Assembly: GCA_964019695.1 (NCBI GenBank)
Contig: OZ026524.1
Location: forward strand, 28,994,164-29,058,163
Direction: 5' to 3'
Length of the DNA stretch: 64,000 nt
Source of the DNA: Loripinus fragilis
Lineage: Eukaryota > Mollusca > Bivalvia > Lucinida > Lucinidae
A program made the translations under genes and the position numbers. Numbering within the stretch: the first letter of the stretch is position 1; each line of letters starts with the position of its first letter. This document shows positions 43,014 through 55,119 of this stretch, in pieces. Under the pieces are notes generated by a model. That model ran no database searches, was not told the origin of the DNA, and worked only from the letters and a program-made list of their open reading frames with translations.

Positions 43014-43113
43014 CCCCCCCCCCCCCCCCGAGTCCCAACTAATCCTTTTGCAGGATAACGCGTCAGTATATTTTACATTATATATGTAAACGGCGTGTTG
43101 GGACTCGGGGGGG
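43014..43113. repeat. Foldback with C-run/G-run arms
   Basis: (C)16 then GAGTCCCAAC (43,014-43,039) pairs with GTTGGGACTCGGGGGGG (43,097-43,113). The loop is about 57 nt. Confidence 0.75.
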
Positions 43114-43539
43114 AAAGATACCACAGAGCCAAAAATGTGGAGTCTGGGTGCATCAGAACATTATTACTTGAAGTTTTGTGTGTTCTATCAAGCAACTTTT
43201 TTGTTTACTATAATGCTCTAATAAATACAAGTAAGTTTCCTTTTCAAAAGCATCTTAGCCATAAAATCGGACACTTTTTGAACCCTTTTTGACTTAAGAT
43301 AATAAAAATGATCATCTTCTGACTTCTGTTGATAGATCTATTTTGTACATCTACTGTAGCTACCCAATACACATAAACAGGAGTTGCATGGATATATTAA
43401 TCGGACCGTGAATAGGTATTATTTATGGTACAGAATACTCCCAAAAGCAAGATATGTATAGAAAATACAGGTAGTGTTCGTTTTTATTACCACTCCACAA
43501 AAAACAGGTGGAATATTTATAAAGACGAGGCCCTCCCAG
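43114..43539. other. Unannotated stretch
   Basis: No supported feature. Confidence 0.4.
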
Positions 43540-43780
43540 GGGTGCTACTTGTTCCCTTGAAGTAAATTGGCTTGTTCCCCTGTTTTCCAAAATCGATAAT
43601 GTGTTTTCTATGTTCCCTGTTCCCCAACATTGTCTTTCTTCCCCGAAATATTTGGGCTTTGTTCCCCTGAAATAAATTCCATTTCCCCTGTTCCCCCAAA
43701 ACCCTGGTAAGGTCTCAATGATTGCAATACCCTTTGTTCCTAAAACCCCTTTGATGGCCTCAATGATTGTCATACCCTTT
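43540..43780 (-). repeat. Degenerate TGTTCCCCTGAAATAAATT-type tandem repeat
   Basis: Irregular repetition of GTTCCCCTG-AATAAATT and of TCTCAATGATTG-ATACCCTT (twice). Minus-strand ORFs here (GEQGK..., FQGNKAQIFRG) are repeat translations. Confidence 0.5.
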
Positions 43781-43969
43781 GATTATTTGTCCATCCGTCT
43801 AGTCTGCACCCACCCATCACCAATTATGTTGCCCGTCATGAAAGGGTGGGAAAGCATATGATCTCGAGTTTTCCCATCAATAAATTTTTCCATGTACGTC
43901 CATTCACCCTGTTAAATTTTTTGCGCATTTTCGCAGCAATTACTAAATGAGAATTCCAACTTTATCCAG

Positions 43970-44080
43970 GGGGGGGGGGGTCCAATTGCTTAATCCCTAT
44001 AGAAACCCATATAACTTGTGATTTTCAAGGGGGGGGGGCGGGGCGGATCCCCTTCCCCCTCTGGATCCGCACTTGGAATG
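43970..44080 (+). repeat. Dispersed repeat with G-runs, GGATCCGC end
   Basis: GGGGGGGGGG, AATTGCTTAATCCCTATAGA AACCCATATA, TTTTCAAGGGGGGGG and CTCTGGATCCGC. Related to 57,048-57,147. Confidence 0.55.
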
Positions 44081-45581
44081 GGAGTATTAATTCTATCAAG
44101 ATTATATACCCATGTAGTTGCCATCTTGTGTTTGGATAATTTTTCTTGGAATTAAGCGAGCTTGCTGTGGTCAGGTGATTTTTGCTGGAGTTGTGACCCT
44201 TTGATAATCTTCTGTAAAGTTTGTCCTTGCGAATTATCAGCAGCATTTTGTCCGGATTTCAAGGAAAACCCATGCTTATCACTGATACCTAATGGTAAGA
44301 TGCATCAGTTTTTTTTTCTTTGGGCTATGACTCTTTGGTATCTTTTCATTCATAAGTAGGTTGTTCGGATTGTGCTTATATTTTTTGAAAAAAAAGAGTT
44401 TGTAATTGTTTTATGTTTTGTTGTACGTTACTTTATGTCCATTCTAGTTTTGCCATCATCTTGATGGGGAAGAGAGAGCTGGTTGCTTTGATTAGTTTGT
44501 CTTCCTGGTGTCTGGTGATTGCTGTGTGGCTCTTCCTCGCGGTGCCATGGGTTTGTCTGCACTTTGTGGTTGTGGTATTTCTTGATCATACTAACTATTT
44601 TAGTTTTAATGTAAGGCTACCTAATTTTGCAAAAAATCAACCTTAAATCATATAAGGTAGTTGTACAGTAGGAAATGTGTCTATGAGAGATACAAGTATT
44701 ATAGTTAGCAGTGGGAACCCTGTTTGGTAATAGCAGTCTGATATGAGTCTGCACTGTTGGTCGGGACATTTAAGCAGGCCTCAAGATAATAGTGCGGCAA
44801 TAAAACATATTTTCAAATAAAACATGTGTTATTTGTGCACAAAGGAAGACGGTTCTTTTGAGTACCCAGAACACCTGGTGAAAATGATGGGTCAAAATAT
44901 ATTCACAATTTTCTCTCATAAAGTGTGATATCAGTCCCAATTTTTGTTTTGATTATTGCGATATACATTTGAATAATAATTAAGAGTTACTGAGTAGCCG
45001 CCACTCTTGCAATTGCAGCCATGCTGCTATATCAGCGCCATAGTTTGACCTTAGTTGTAAGCGTGAACGTCGATAATACAATGTCTGGTATTCATGGTCA
45101 ACTCATGCGAAACTTGGGTATAGTAACTCCTGCTCAAGGGCAACTATAGGAGAAACCCGACTTTTTGTTTGTTTTGTTGCTTTAAAGCTGCATAATCTGT
45201 AACTTTTGACATTTTCATTTTAAAAATAATGTTTCTATTTTTCAAGAACACAGTAAAAATACTAAAATTCAGGTATACATTTTACCTTTTTCGTAATAAC
45301 AAACAAATTATTAGTGCCAAAACAACAGCATTTATGTTAAAGATTACCTGTCTAGAATTATTGGAGGGACGCAAATAATTACAAAAAAGAGAAAATACTC
45401 CTGTTTTTATAAGATAATTCACTTGTTCATGCAGTTTTCAACTGTAGAAATAAGATTTATTGTGACAACATAACTTTATTCTACTTTTGCAAATGATTTA
45501 AAAAGAAAATATTTTTTTTCGAAAAATGTTCATAGTTACAGAGTATGCAGCTTTAAGTCCTGGTAAACATTTATGGTCATG
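44081..45581. other. Unannotated stretch
   Basis: Short ORFs without motifs. At 45,080-45,150 there are one or two degenerate units of the 42/43-bp minisatellite (GGTCAACTCATGCGAAACTT GGGTATAGTAACTCC). The array may therefore once have started here. Confidence 0.45.
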
Positions 45582-45837
45582 GCGGGACGGTCAGTTCACC
45601 TAACCACACTTTTTCGTGGGCAAGCCGTTAACCAGTACTTCGTGCACATACTTTCGCTTGTAACTGACAGCAACCTTTTTTGAATGATTCAGCAGAAGGG
45701 AGGAGAATAATCATATTTATTTAATGATCAATTTCCACGAAAGTCTGGAACCGGTCTGGGATCGAATTTGCGACCCCTGAATCTGCAGTCAGACACACAT
45801 CTATAGCCTGACACGTTACCGATTCCATTATACGGCA
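45582..45837 (-). mobile_element. tRNA-derived SINE, family 2, copy 3
   Basis: The reverse complement starts CCGTATAATGGAATCGGTAA C (decayed box A), then GATTCAGGGGTCGCAAATTC G (box B). The body (TTTCGTGGAAATTGATCATT, TACAAGCGAAAGTATGTGCA CGAAGTACT) matches 13,073-13,398. It ends GAACTGACCGTCCCGCCATG. Confidence 0.82.
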
Positions 45838-45840
45838 AGG

Positions 45841-47610
45841 TAAATCCGAGTATAGTTACTCTTGTACAGGGTAATTTACAGGCAAACCCTGAGTACAGCA
45901 CCTGAGTATAGCAACTGCTGTCCATGGTTAACTCCAGGTTAAACCTAGGTAGAGTAACTACAGGCAAACCCTGGGTATAGTAACCGCTGGTAATGGTCAA
46001 CTCCAGGAAAAATCGGAGTAGAATAACTCCTGTTCATTGTCAACTACATGCTAAACCTGATTAGAGTAACTCCTGTTCAAGGTAAACTCCAGGCAAAACA
46101 TGAGTAGAGTAGATATAGAAACTGCTGTTTATGGTCAACCCCAGGCAAACCCCGTGTAGAGTGACTTCAGTTCATGGTCTGATCCAGGTAAAAGCTGAGT
46201 AGATAAACTCCTGTTTATGGTCAACTCCAGGCGGAAAATGAGTAGAATAACTCCTATGCATAGTCAACTCCAGGACAAAACCTGGGAAGAATAACTATTG
46301 TTCATGGTCAACTCGAGGTGAAACTTGAGTAGAAAAACTCCTGTTCATGGTTAACTCCAGGCGAAAAAGTGTAGAATAAGTCCTGTTCATGGTCAACTCT
46401 AGGCGAAACCTAAGTAGAATAACTCCTATTTATAGTCAACTCCAGGCAAACCCTGAGTAGAATAACTCCTGTCCAGGCAAAACCTGAGTAGAATAACTCC
46501 TGTTCATGGTCAACTCGAGGTGAAACCTTAGTAGAATAACTCCTGTTCGTGGTCAACCCCAGACAAAGCCTGAATAGAACGACTCCTGTTCATGGTCAAC
46601 TCCAGGCGAAACTTAAGTAGAATAACTCCTATTCATAGTCAACTCCAGGCGAAACCGGGTAGAAAAACTCCTGTTCATGGTTAACTCCAGGCGAAAGCGT
46701 GTAGAATAACTCCTGTTCATGGTAAACTCCAGGCGTAACCTAAGTAGAATAACTCCTATTTATAGTCAACTCCAGGCGAAACCTGAGTAGAATAACTCCT
46801 GTCCAGGCGAAACCTGAGTAGAATGACCCCTGTTCATTGTCAACTCCAGGCAAAACTCAAGTAGAATATCTCCTATTCATAGTTAACTCCAGGGGATACC
46901 TGGGTAGAATAACTCTTGTTCATGGTCAACTCCAGGTATAACCTGAGTAGAGTAACTCCTGTTCATGGTCATCTACAGGCGAAACTTGAGTAGAATAATT
47001 CCTATTTATAGTCAACTCCACACGAAACCTGGGTAGAATAACTCTTGTTCATGGTCAACTCCAGGTATACCCTGAGTAGAGTAACTCCTGTTCATGGTCA
47101 ACTCCAGGCGAAACTTAAGTAGAATAACTCCTATTCATAGTCAACTCCAGGCGAACTTGAGTAGAATAACTCCTATTCATAGTCAACTCCAGGTAAACTT
47201 GAGTAGAATAACTCCTATTCGTGGTCAACTCCAGGTAAACTTGAGTAGAATAACTCCTGTCCATGGTAAACTCCAGGCGAACTTGAGTAGAATAACTCCT
47301 GTTCATGGTCAACTCCAGGCGAACTTGAGTAGAATAACTCCTATTCATAGTCAACTCCAGGCGAACTTGAGTAGAATAACTCCTATTCATAGTCAACTCC
47401 AGGCGAACTTGAGTAGAATGACTCCTGTTTATGATCAATTCCAGGCAAACATGAGTAGTGTAACTCCTACGCATGGTAAATTCCAGGCGAAACCTGAGTA
47501 GAATAACTCCTGTTCATGGTAAATTCCAGGCTAAACTTGGGTATAGTAAATGCTGCTCATTGTATAGTAACTACTGCTCATGGTATACTACAGGTGAAAC
47601 CAGGGTATAG
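45841..47610 (+). repeat. Minisatellite, 42/43-bp unit, ~40 copies
   Basis: The unit is GTAGAATAACTCCTGTTCAT + GGTCAACTCCAGGCGAAACC TGA. Degenerate units at the left become more uniform after 46,200. A block at 47,110-47,420 has a 42-bp unit (one A fewer), which keeps one reading frame open. This explains the SRITPIHSQLQANL-type ORF at 47,094-47,501 and its antisense partner. I judge these non-genic. Confidence 0.92.
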
Positions 47611-47629
47611 TTTCTGCTGTTTCTCATTT

Positions 47630-47792
47630 TAATTGTCCAAGAATGCTAGTCACACTCCTAGCTTCAAAGTTGTAGTTCCCTGTGTCTAATCTGGCAGCAC
47701 CCTTTTGTCCACTTCTTAATTACTCGTGAAGAACAACTGTGAGCTTGTGGATCCCAAATAGAACTACAATATTCTAGGATTGGACGTTCCAG
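47630..47792 (-). pseudogene. Non-LTR retrotransposon reverse-transcriptase tail, relic
   Basis: Minus-strand frames read LERPILEYCSSIWDPQ (the LVRPxLEYASxVWDP block) and, after a frameshift, GNYNFEARSVTSILGQL (the GNYxxxxSVTxMLxxLxW block) typical of the C-terminal part of CR1/Jockey-clade RTs. Only about 55 codons remain. It abuts the TTCTAGAA-rich repeat. Confidence 0.65.
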
Positions 47793-47815
47793 GTTTTTTT
47801 TAGCTGCTCCATGTA

Positions 47816-48460
47816 AGGTATGTTCTAGATCAGTTCTAGAACAATCCAAGGTTAATTCTAGAACAGTTCTAGAACAAATCATTATTCCATTTCTGGAATA
47901 GTTCTGGAACCATTCTACAGATGTTATAGAACTATTCAAAGACATTTATAGAACGTTAAATGGGACATTTTTTAGGGGTGTTCTACAATTGTTCCAGAAA
48001 AATTCTAGAGATTTGTTCTAGATCAGTTCTAGAACAAACCAAGGTTAATTCTAGAACAGTTCTCGAACAAACCATTAGAACATTTCTGGAATAGTTCTGG
48101 AACCATTCTACAGATGTTCTAGAACTATTCCGAGACATTTATAGAACGTTAAATGGGACATTTTATGAGGGGTGTTCTACAATTGTGCCATAAAAGTTCT
48201 TAAGATTTGTTCTGGAACTGTTCTAGAACAAACTTGATTTGTTCTAAAACTGTTCTGGGAAAAACTTTAAGAATTTTCTGGAAATTTTCTGGAACAAATA
48301 TTTTGACCTTGGCTAGAACATTTGTAGAACAAAAAATTGTCCCATTTAGCGCTCTACATCTGTCCCATAAACGTTCTAGAACATATCTAGAACAGTTCTA
48401 GAACATAGTTCTAGAAAATTCTAGAATTTTTCTAGAATGGTTCTAGACCATTTCGCAGGG
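47816..48460. repeat. TTCTAGAA-rich repeat with two ~188-bp units
   Basis: Unit 1 starts GTTCTAGATCAGTTCTAGAA at about 47,824 and unit 2 at about 48,012. Both include CATTTATAGAACGTTAAATG GGACATTTT. A degenerate third part runs to 48,460 with overlapping GTTCTAGAAC palindromes. At 48,411-48,428 the pattern TTCnnGAAnnTTCnnGAA occurs exactly. Confidence 0.85.
48411..48449. promoter_or_regulatory. Perfect heat-shock-element-like array
   Basis: TTCTAGAAAATTCTAGAA gives four alternating NGAAN pentamers at exact 5-bp spacing. Two more TTCTAGA units follow one base out of phase. This meets the HSF consensus. It may be a by-product of the palindromic repeat. Confidence 0.35.
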
Positions 48461-48497
48461 GAACAAGTCTGATACAGGCATATTAATAGCAATGAGG

Positions 48498-50549
48498 TTA
48501 ACGATGTGCAGCATTCATGATATTGTTACAGGCCTGTGTGTGCAACGGCTTTTGGTGCTCTTGATGGCGTGCATGTCCCAAATACCATATCACTGATGCA
48601 ACATGGGCACAGCAGCCAACAGTCCTTTGACCTGCCTTGCATTGGCAAAACCAAGCCACTATCTGTTCACTGACTTCTTCAGTTGTGTACTCAATCCAAC
48701 AGAAGTATCGCTTTGCATTAATGTGCCTGGACTGAATACGTACGCTGAGAAGACCTGGGGCAAGATCGTGAACATCAATTTTGTATTCACCATCTTCTGA
48801 TAGATGCTCCCGTGTATATGATTTTGCTTGTTTCAACTGATACGTACCAAATGTTATCATTTGCATTTGGGCATTTGATAATACCGGAAACTGTGGCACA
48901 GCCTCATCTGAGTCCATGGGTGACCATTTGCCTCTGCTGGAGAAAGGCCCTTTTTCAACTTTGCTGAAAAGAGCATTTCTCCCCATCTCTGCTTTTCTTA
49001 GCATTTCACGAGCAATTTCCGCGTCAGAGGCATCAGTGGACACTAAAGGAGGGCGAAAAGCATTTAAAGCTGCTGTCAAAAGTCTATTTAATGGGCCAAT
49101 GATGTCCAAAAAGTCATGTTGAATGATCTTGTCAAAAAAAATCCACTTTTTAACTCTGCCATGGTAAGCTTCAACCACCCAGCGAACTTTAGTAACTAAA
49201 CGTGAATCATTGGCCTCTTTGGTTGTGTGCTGGGATATGCCCTTCTTTAAATATGAAGGCATTTTGGTTTCAAGACCAAGCCCCTCGAAAACATCCAGGA
49301 CATCCCTGAAACCTCTGTCAACGACACAAACATCACCTTCAGATACCCAGTCTGCAAGGTCACCATGCAGGTTCAAAATATGCTCAGTTATACCGGCATC
49401 ATTGTTTTTACCATCAGCCATATATGGACCAATGCTGTCCAGCACATAACCATCTGGGAAAACCAGAGACATAAACTTAAGAAGTGGACGATGTTTTTGA
49501 CCAGAGTAAGTGTGCCTGCCTAAAGAATAATTGCTACTTTTTTCGATGTAGTAATACGTTCCATCCCATATGGTTTACACTTTGCCCCCATACAGCACTG
49601 AAGAATAAGCTGTCATGTGCTCTGAAAGTGCTTTATCTCTTGATATATGATTACAAGAAATAAAGTTGGGGGCAAAGTGAGCATCCAGATCAGATGTTAC
49701 AGTTCTAAAGGCCCTCGACACCATTTTCAAACCACTATCAGTGTTTCTATTTAAAAGGGAGGCGATCTGCTGGAATGACAACCCTGTTTTGAGTTTGACC
49801 CAGAATATAAGAAGAGCAGTACTTTTGTCTCTCTGAACACTGTCTTGGGTGATCTGGAGACAGTCCAGCATTGACTGAAATTGAGATCTGGTCCAGCCAG
49901 TCCAGACTAAGCAATCCTGATCTGTGAATGTTGGATCATTGAAGTCAAGAGAAAATGAATGTTCTCTTCCACGTGCCATTGTAAGGAACCCTTCAATGAT
50001 TTCAGATGTCTGTTCGGTAGACAGGCTCATTTCAACTTCCTCCTTGTTAGTTGACCATTCAACTGTTCTTGCGAGATGGTTCCCTGCCAAATGACTTATG
50101 CAGATCCTGCTTGCAGAGTCAGCATAGACATTAAACTTAATAAGTAAGTCAAACCGTGCTTCTGTTGGAATGACTTTAGAAAGACCGGTCTTAATTCTCT
50201 CTTTACAAATAATGCATTTAGCATGTGTCTTCCCTGCTTGCAATGCTGTAAGAGACACACATTCAGTCTTTAAATTATTTTCCATATCAATGTCTCTATC
50301 ACTCCTCTCAATTAAGATGTTCCCATCGGCTTCTGAAATTGCAGATGTGCCCTGTTGCTTAACCTTTAACAGTTTAGTTCTACATTTGCCACAGAGGAGA
50401 CTAGATTCAGATACATTTGGTATTTTCCATATATTGGTTAGGTAAGCCCTTTGCCAACTGTACACCTCGCCACTCAGCACCCTCCGCTCTCTATAACTAG
50501 ATTTTGTTTTTTTCGTGTTATAGTTGCACAAAGTACATTTGTCAGCCAT
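48498..50549 (-). pseudogene. DDE_Tnp_4-type transposase with zinc fingers and SWIM domain, one in-frame stop
   Basis: Start taken at the ATG of MADKCTLC (50,549). Zinc-binding clusters C-x2-C ... C-x2-C (positions of CTLC and CGKC) and CIIC ... CISH come first. A helix-turn-helix of the DDE_Tnp_4 type follows (WTRSQFQSML ... GLSFQQIASLL). The same frame is cut by a single TAA at 49,575-49,577, four codons before the catalytic WDGTYYYIEKS (first Asp codon 49,563-49,565). It then continues: second Asp in KNNDAGITE, DRGFRD block, Glu in VRWVVEAYHGRVKKW. A C-terminal SWIM finger FCQCKAGQRTVGCCAH (CxC...CxH) closes the protein. About 684 codons in all. Apart from the stop everything is intact, so inactivation is recent, or the stop is read through or polymorphic. 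Terminal inverted repeats were not found. Confidence 0.78.
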
Positions 50550-53291
50550 GATTGTACATCGATTGATAAGTGTGACTAAAACATGTACTTTATACATGGA
50601 TGAATAGGTAAAGCATAATGTGGTATAGTATTTGGACAGGTAAATATATGGTCATTGAGGTGGAAACTTAACGGGTAGATTGACTACAGTTGCCCTTCAA
50701 AATATTCAACCTACATAAAACCAGACAAAAACAAAATAAGCAATTAAACTTCACAATCCTTCCGATTTTGGGCTTTAAAAAACTTTTTTAGCTTTTATTT
50801 AACAAGTATTGATGTTATAATACCTCTGCAACTGAAAATAACAGATCACTATTTTTTTTTTTAAAACCCAAAGTCTTGACCCCTGCCCCCTTTAGTAGCA
50901 TCTCCTGTTTTGTCAGCAGAGTCTGTCTGTATTATTACACTTTTATTTCGTTTCTCATACATCAAACTTCTTATTCACGTTTATACCAGTGTTATTTTAA
51001 GCACAGGGAAGTTGTGGGAAGCCTCTGAAAAATATGGAAGATACCCTATCAAAGTGTCAGAGGTCCTTCAATGTATGATTTATATTGACAAGTTCAACTT
51101 CGAACAACTGTTTTAAATCAACTTTCCACACCAACTATAAACTCTTATCAATTGATCACCAACTGTGAACAAGTATTTCAACTAAATGTTTAAACATCAG
51201 CTATCAACCGTTTTTTTCAACTGTTAACAAATATTTCATCTCAATGTTGGACTCAACGTTTCAACACAAAGTTTGCACTTCATATTCCAACTATCAACAA
51301 TCACAACAAACCAACATCTTATACTTGCATGATTCGGTGGGGTACGCAACCAAATCATGAATTTGGCAACAGACGATCAAAACTGCTACACAGCAGTTGA
51401 CATGCAAGCCAACGTTATAATAAGTCTTATGAGTATAACTATTAACACATTAAGAGTTTTATCAATAGATTTTTCAACTTTCGCCACTGGTCGAGCAGAT
51501 TCATATAACTGAATCTACAAGACCACCGCCATCAAGTTGAAAAAAAAACACCGCCATGGCCGCCAACACCTATGAATGCAATCCGTCCAACAACATTATA
51601 TCTAAACCACTGAATACACCCCTATTTCTGGGTAGTTAATAAATGCGCATAAAGCTCATTGAAAGGTATTCAAAAAATTATAATTTCCCATAAAAAAATA
51701 GGTGGCAATAATCTTCGCACAAACTAGTGAGTTTGTCATTAAAATCTGGGTATTTTATGGCATTGTCAACTGCTTAATAATAGCATGATTAATTCTTGCA
51801 CGGATATTTTATTATAGAGTCAGTATTCTCAGAATACCACAACTGAAGTATGGATATAATATTAGACCAAACTAAACAAGTGTTAGGAAAAGGTAATTAA
51901 GTTGCCCATAGTCTTCGCAATGAACTTCTTAAGTGTACATGCTCTTATCCGCCCAATATCTTTACCTCCTGCATGAGATAGAAGGTAACAAGGATAATTG
52001 TTTCAACTGCAATTTGTCAAGGCTAAATGACGTTGCAGCCACAACTTCGTCACTCAGGTCGCCATAATGAGGTACTGAATTGACATGTGTAAATGCCTTC
52101 TTTATAAGCGATAAAGAAAAAAAATCCAGATCTTTGCAGCATATGCAAAGCTTTGATATGAAGAACAAACAACTCTAAACAACATTAAAATAAAATTCTG
52201 TCAAAATGGGGGTGGCATATGTTCACGAACCAACACGTTATGTTTTTATTATAATGTATAAACTGTAGGATGTACTTTACTCTGACCACCTTCCCATAAA
52301 TTTGATACCTGAATCTGCTAGACGTTGAGAGGTAGCCATCATGACAGCTTCAATTCTGAAAGAATGTCAGTTAATACGAATGTGGAAGTGGGAGACTGGG
52401 GACCCCATGAAGTTCTTAACCTTGATGGTTGAAAACTAATAACATTTAAAACAGGCTGACCATCTAAATGACAAAAAAGAGGGCCTTGAACTTTTGGTCT
52501 GACTTGGAAAGCTGTTAGCTAATGAAACAGGGCAAATATGCTTTTCTTGACTTGAATAAAATAACAACTTGGCTGATTTGCTAAGATGATATTTTTTTTT
52601 CAACAAAACGCAAAGTAATTAGGATATTTTTCTCATATATGACAAAATGTGAAACATGCACATGTATTATCTGCAAATCATCACTTGTTTGGTACAAAAG
52701 GATATACCAGAGATGTATGTTTTTGCCATGAAAAAGAGTAGCTGTCTGGAAACAGATAGCAATAAAAGTATTTTTTTTATCCATATTGGGTAGCCATAAT
52801 GTATTACAGTTTGACTGCTCACAGAAAGCATCAAACTTCAAAACTCCCCCTTTATTTAACTTATACGTATCCACTCACAGTGATGCATTGAAAATAAAAC
52901 GATGCACTACGCTGGCAAAAGGTTCAAGAACTCTGTGGAAACAGCAATTGATAGTAGGCCCACTGCTGGCGCCAAGAGCCCGAATCCCTGCCACTGTTCT
53001 CGAGAAATGGAATCTGCTATACCACTTTTATCAGAAATGATATGCACCTCATTGATATTGAAATTATGACACAATGACTATTGAACTATGGCTCTGACAA
53101 GACTCATAAAACACTCATCCTTAGCAGTCTTGGAGTTCAAAATGTGGACAAATGCTATGTGATCGTAAGTAAACTGAATGGCCTTTGTCTAAAAATTGTT
53201 CAACCGTATGCAATTGCCAAAGCAATTGGAATTAGTTCTAAAATGTTATGACTTTTAAAATAGTAGATTTGTATCACAGGTCAGGCCAATA
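50550..53291. other. Unannotated stretch
   Basis: No supported gene. 51,110-51,310 is mildly repetitive (CAACTxTxAACAAxTATTTCA-like). Short ORFs at 51,962-52,168 (-), 52,581-52,874 (-) and 52,786-53,040 (+) have no recognised motifs. Confidence 0.4.
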
Positions 53292-53576
53292 TTAATGATG
53301 CCAATATCCGACAAAGTAAACTCCACAGCCAAAATCAGAACCACCCACACTATCTGTCTGCAATTTCAATGAAGTAGCTGTACTTTCATATCTTGCATGT
53401 AATAAATACCAATGATTTCCGAAAGAAAATTGTTGCCTTCTAATATGCCATTTGACAGTATAACATGGTGAGAGGACAGCGTAGGTTTGAAATAGATTTA
53501 TAGGGGAAAGACCTGCCATTCGACCAAGCGCTTCTTCTTGATTAAGTTTTTCCATGCACACAGCCTCATTTTGCAA
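53292..53576 (-). CDS. Possible exon of an unknown minus-strand gene
   Basis: A 94-codon open frame with a balanced, protein-like composition (GRMAGLSPINLFQTYAVL ... SFGNHWYLLHARYESTA). It follows 53,593-53,873 on the same strand. No family recognised. Could be a terminal exon ending at the stop near 53,292. Confidence 0.25.
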   Translation of the reverse strand: MQNEAVCMEKLNQEEALGRMAGLSPINLFQTYAVLSPCYTVKWHIRRQQFSFGNHWYLLHARYESTATSLKLQTDSVGGSDFGCGVYFVGYWHH

Positions 53577-53592
53577 AAAGAAGTTTTAAGAA

Positions 53593-53873
53593 TTACATTC
53601 TCCTTGAAAAAACAAACACACAATGCGATTTAATCCCAATCTGAAACCTTCTGTCTGATATGCATGGATGTATGTCTAATATATGTTGTAGTGTTCGAAC
53701 ATTAATTGGCGTTTGCCATAGGACCCTTTTGTATTTGTTGGGAACGAAATCTAACAGGTCTAAACTATCGACCTGACTGCTGCCTTGGTTGAAACTGATA
53801 AGTTTGCTGTTTACACCGCTGAAAGAAACGTTGCACGAGGAAGCCCATGGTACTGCAACATTCATCCTAGGAA
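53593..53873 (-). CDS. Possible exon of an unknown minus-strand gene
   Basis: It begins after a good 3' splice site (CACTACTTTTCAG| at 53,874-53,875) and is open for about 93 codons (VPWASSCNVSFSGVNSKL, then DLLDFVPNKYKRVL). A convincing donor was not found. No family recognised. Confidence 0.28.
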
Positions 53874-54254
53874 CTGAAAAGTAGTGTTTTATTTATGAAC
53901 CCAGCTTGGATTTGGTTCAATGAAGAGATTGCAGATGCAAAGAGTGAGCGATTACCTTACATTAATAAAGCAAGAGAATACCCACAATTAATCCTACCAC
54001 AAAATCCCTTAAAATATATTCGTAACAATGGGCAGAAGATATGGCAGTGACAGACAATTCGCCTAAACGCCCACAAGACCAAATTTTGACAGTCTGCTGA
54101 TTGGTATTGACTGCTAAGGTTCCATGGTTTCTGCGTAAATTGACCAAATCTATTTCTCTTAACTCCATTTTATGTTTGTTTAGATGCTTCTTATATAAAA
54201 AAATAACTAAATCATTAAATGTACATATTGGCCAAGGATCATAATCAAACTCAC

Positions 54255-54559
54255 CGTCACGTGACACCGAAGAAATATTTGAATGCAAACTGAAGAACAG
54301 CAGGAGCGTCGCTGACCTGAGGCCTGGTTTGCTTTAGGGTGGCTGTGATGCAGGTGGGCTGTATGGCCTGGTATCCCTGTTGCCTTACTAAAGTGTATGG
54401 ACGTGTCCTCTATAGAAGTCACCTGTTCTATTGGTGCATCATGGCCCATTTTGTTCACTGGCTCAATCTCAACTGCCTTCCTATGCGATGTTCGTTTGCT
54501 CACTGATAACAAAAAGAACGCTGGAAGACTTTGAATTTCTATCTTCTTCTCCGTTGAAA
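54255..54559 (-). CDS. Possible 305-bp exon of an unknown minus-strand gene
   Basis: Bounded by ATATTGCAG| (acceptor 54,560-54,561) and |GTGAGT (donor 54,249-54,254) and open throughout in one frame: two bases plus 101 codons. The peptide has a KRTSHRKAVEIEPV segment and a His-rich HTAHLHHSHPKA segment near residue 70. Good splice borders plus an open frame make it the best exon candidate here. No family recognised. Confidence 0.33.
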
Positions 54560-55119
54560 CTGCAATATGTATAAATATTCAGCGGTCACCTTCAGAAAGG
54601 AATTGCGCATATTATTTTCAAGGAAGGTCGACTAGTAAGCGAAACAACTCTTGATAGAATTAAGTTTCTATAGCGTGAATATAACATAACGACCACTGCA
54701 CTCAAAGATCCAATGATAAGTCTTCCTTATAATAAACATATTTAATTACTGATAGGAATTAAATTCTATTATTAGAAGCTTTTACGGATATGCGATAAGA
54801 CCAAATCTCATGTTTGTATGCCATTTTTTCATGATCCAGATACCTAACCCTTGTCCCGCTGAATTCTAATTGGTGATTTATTATTATTGTATCAGGCTTA
54901 AAAATCAAACCAGTTTTGGCATACAGACAGAATTGGAAGAAAGTACAAACCTACTCTCCCCCAAAACTTTCACAACATCCCGGAAAATTAAATGCAGCAG
55001 GTCCCCAGCAGCGTATAAAGATAAACGTTTACCAAGCATGCTAACGTATAAAGTTAGTCACCTTTGTCGTCTGCGCTTCAGTTGGTTGCACGAGTAAAGC
55101 GTACATAGGCTATTACACC
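54560..55119. other. Unannotated stretch
   Basis: No supported feature. Confidence 0.4.

Noticed and set aside
43540..43780. Glycine/glutamine-rich ORF (GEQGK..., FQGNKAQIF)
   Set aside because: Translation of a degenerate low-complexity repeat.
47094..47501. 135-aa repeat protein (SRITPIHSQLQANL) and its antisense
   Set aside because: Entirely explained by the 42-bp minisatellite block; surrounding 43-bp units break the frame.
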